Below, piece by piece: positions 62,501 to 64,000 of a DNA stretch of 64,000 bases. The stretch spans positions 5,828,001 through 5,892,000 of the forward strand of contig CM082577.2 in NCBI GenBank assembly GCA_040954595.2, in the 5' to 3' direction. Position 1 is the first letter of the stretch. Every line of letters starts with the position of its first letter. Both the position numbers and the translations under genes were made by a program. The notes beneath the pieces were generated by a model. That model had not been told where the DNA came from, searched no databases, and worked only from the letters and a program-made list of their open reading frames with translations. This DNA is from Balanoglossus misakiensis (taxonomy: Eukaryota > Hemichordata).

Positions 62501-63563
62501 AAAGAGACACACAAATTCAGTTCCTCTGACAATGCTTCACTGTCTTACCATGTATGATGGCAATGTAGGCAGCGGTCCAGAGTCTGGTCTGTGCGAGTAC
62601 GGCCCCTCTAGCAGCCCCCTCTTCAACATGTGCTTCAGCAACTCCGCGTACAGGTTTCGATTTTTCCTGTAAGACAAACAAGAAATCCTAACCCCTGTCC
62701 TGCTGAAACCAACCACAATTCCAGGCGGTTGTCGCATTTGTACAGGGACCACAGCAGGAGAAGGGTTAGTGATTTGCTGATCATTTACTTCAATTATACT
62801 TGTGACATATCTTTTTTTTATGTTTGTTCATTATACAAATCTGTAATCATGACAGCAAATATAGCATTTTTGTATAAATCTAGAACTTGATAAATGATAC
62901 AGAACATTTTCCGTGGAATAAACATAATAGTTTTTGGGTGAAGCATTGAGATTTGTCAGCCTGCCTACATTTTGCTGCACGGTAATGTTGTGCAAAATTT
63001 GAGACTTACCGTCCTGTGACCCCTGACCCTGGTGGTTCACACAGCTTTTTAATCCACAAGGCACACCGTTGTCGTTCTGTTAGAAAAAAAGGACAGAAAG
63101 AAACACACATGATTACTGATTCAGTGATGTACTTTAATATCTTTTAAAATGCCTCCGTTGCTTTGACAAAAACAGTTTACAATGTTGTACATGTACTTCA
63201 CTTTTTTCTCAAATAACGCCCCATGCAGAGACTAGGTTTTTAAAAAAGCATCAGGTAATCACTTGTTATGCACACAGCAGAAGTGAAATTGAGACCACAA
63301 CTGGTTGGTTTTTCAAAGTTTGGACTCAGTTCAAGATGCTATGAGTCACGTTGCATTTCATCAGACGCCAATGATGTACCGTCAACATAAAAATGTTGGT
63401 GTGAGTTACGCATTAATTACGTCAACCAATCAAAGTCAGATTATGTACCCTTACCTGACTTATGAGGTAGTTTCAGCACAAATGGTTTCATCGCCGCTAG
63501 ATACTGGTCAAACTCCTCGTCTAGTCGCTTGGTTACCTCTTGCGTTGATTCCATTGTAGCCAT
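53512..63563 (-). CDS. CEP112: Centrosomal protein of 112 kDa (CEP112/CCDC46)
   Basis: Long coiled-coil centrosome/cilium-associated protein, predicted 990 aa (human about 955). The 26 exons in order: 63455-63563, 63010-63076, 62549-62666, 61993-62216, 61185-61290, 60687-60791, 60412-60472, 60070-60209, 59798-59897, 59536-59654, 59215-59358, 58626-58780, 58203-58332, 57759-57851, 57265-57404, 56958-57093, 56555-56662, 56187-56369, 55832-55975, 55524-55610, 55339-55401, 55103-55155, 54850-54946, 54639-54728, 53766-53831, 53512-53646. The frame is intact throughout. The N-terminal DUF4485-type domain (about residues 10-110) has LDEEFDQYLAAMKPFVLKLP, RQRCALWIKKLCEPPGSG and SYMSIYFDEP, diagnostic of CEP112. 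A Ser/Pro-rich linker follows, then near-continuous heptad Glu/Lys/Gln coiled coil from about residue 255 to the end (…GSPTRLS). Two ATGs lie at the start (63563 and 63554); the first is used here. It lies upstream of Axin on the same strand. Confidence 0.93.
59056..59204. repeat. 20-21-bp minisatellite in CEP112 intron 11
   Basis: Seven copies of ACCATATTTGGTCACATGTT-like units start near 59070, 59091, 59111, 59131, 59152, 59172 and 59192. The array ends only a few bases from the donor of exon 59215-59358 (GT at 59213-59214). It is AT-rich and nearly homogeneous, so it is probably young and variable in copy number. Confidence 0.9.
59738..59759. repeat. (CA)n microsatellite
   Basis: An uninterrupted CA dinucleotide run of about 11 units lies in a CEP112 intron. 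Confidence 0.9.
62191..62340. repeat. 91-bp tandem duplication spanning a CEP112 splice acceptor
   Basis: The segment TCTTTGG…GTCAAAATATATAGACTG…ATGTGGGGGA…AAATAAGTAAATAATG occurs at about 62191-62249 and again 91 bases away at about 62281-62337. In the CEP112 direction each copy contains the polypyrimidine tract, the AG acceptor and the first codons of exon 4 (SIYFD). The copy at 62281 is upstream and therefore offers a decoy acceptor with exon start at 62307. Confidence 0.85.
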
Positions 63564-64000
63564 AGCGATGACGCGGCTTTCAGTGATGTGTCAGACCTGG
63601 CAATGTTATCTGTGTAGGTTAAAGTAATGATGTCAGTTATTGTTGGTGGAATTTCCTATGCATCTAAACTATTCAATGACAATGAACTTATTTTTGTAAG
63701 GTTAAGTACATAAACTCTATGACAAAGGAGCTGCTTCAATACACTTGAATCACTGTGCTTGAATTTTCATGCACAGTGTGTGTTTTTTATAAAAGCCAAC
63801 TCCTCAAATATACTTTACCCATGTTTCAATATTGAACGTGCACCTCTAGCTGGGAGGGGAAGTTTAATTAAACACCGACTTGCAGAAATATCAAAATTTT
63901 GTTTGACCTAGTACACCCAGCCCAATATTATATGGTACAACTTGCTCATCAGTTGCTAAAACAAACTTTTTTTCCAATTTCAGTTGTTCAGTCATTTGCA
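63564..64000 (-). other. CEP112 5' flank
   Basis: This is AT-rich DNA upstream of the CEP112 start. No conserved coding exon is visible and no TATA box is convincingly placed. A partial X-box-like sequence (GTAGCCATAGCGAT, 12 of 14 to the consensus) overlaps the start codon at 63557-63570. Confidence 0.35.

Noticed and set aside
1-64000. CRISPR arrays, operons, tRNA genes, rRNA
   Set aside because: None seen. The window is eukaryotic with spliced genes, and no sequence matching a tRNA B-box in a plausible cloverleaf context was found by eye.

Overview
This is a 64 kb piece of an intron-rich animal nuclear genome. Genes are split into many short exons with GT–AG introns, noncoding DNA is AT-rich, CpG is present, and there are polyadenylation signals and simple repeats. 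No bacterial or viral features were seen. The gene set (CSB/ERCC6 helicase, an SLC5 sodium symporter, Axin, and the centrosomal protein CEP112) and the residue-level resemblance to vertebrate proteins suggest a slowly evolving bilaterian. An invertebrate deuterostome (hemichordate, amphioxus or echinoderm grade) is most likely. The species cannot be fixed from sequence alone.

Layout. About 1–5.4 kb (+): the 3' two-thirds of ERCC6/CSB, whose 5' end lies left of the window; its 3'UTR runs to about 5.9 kb. About 6.4–11.4 kb (+): a complete 14-exon SLC5 transporter resembling the sodium-coupled monocarboxylate transporters, with a TATA/GC-box promoter. About 11.4–21 kb: noncoding spacer with an 808-bp inverted-repeat transposon (PIF/Harbinger-like MITE at 19.3–20.1 kb), triplet repeats and long G/C homopolymers. 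About 21–42.6 kb (-): a complete Axin gene with ten coding exons (980 codons) and one or two probable noncoding 5' exons. About 42.6–52 kb: intergenic, with a candidate TCF/LEF site cluster near the Axin start, a TATA/CCAAT-like promoter and a 72-bp minisatellite. About 52–63.6 kb (-): a complete 26-exon CEP112 (990 codons). About 63.6–64 kb: upstream DNA.

All four gene models were rebuilt exon by exon. Reading frame is preserved across every junction, which is the main support for the coordinates. Axin (Wnt destruction-complex scaffold) and CEP112 lie head-to-tail on the same strand. This matches AXIN2–CEP112 on human chromosome 17q24, so the pair appears to be an ancient gene neighbourhood and may share regulatory DNA. 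ERCC6 (transcription-coupled repair) and the SLC5 transporter have no evident functional link to it.

No new multi-gene system is evident. The most notable signals are the conserved Axin–CEP112 linkage, the MITE with nested G-rich repeats, a tandem duplication that copies a CEP112 splice acceptor, and the TCF-like cluster at the Axin 5' end.
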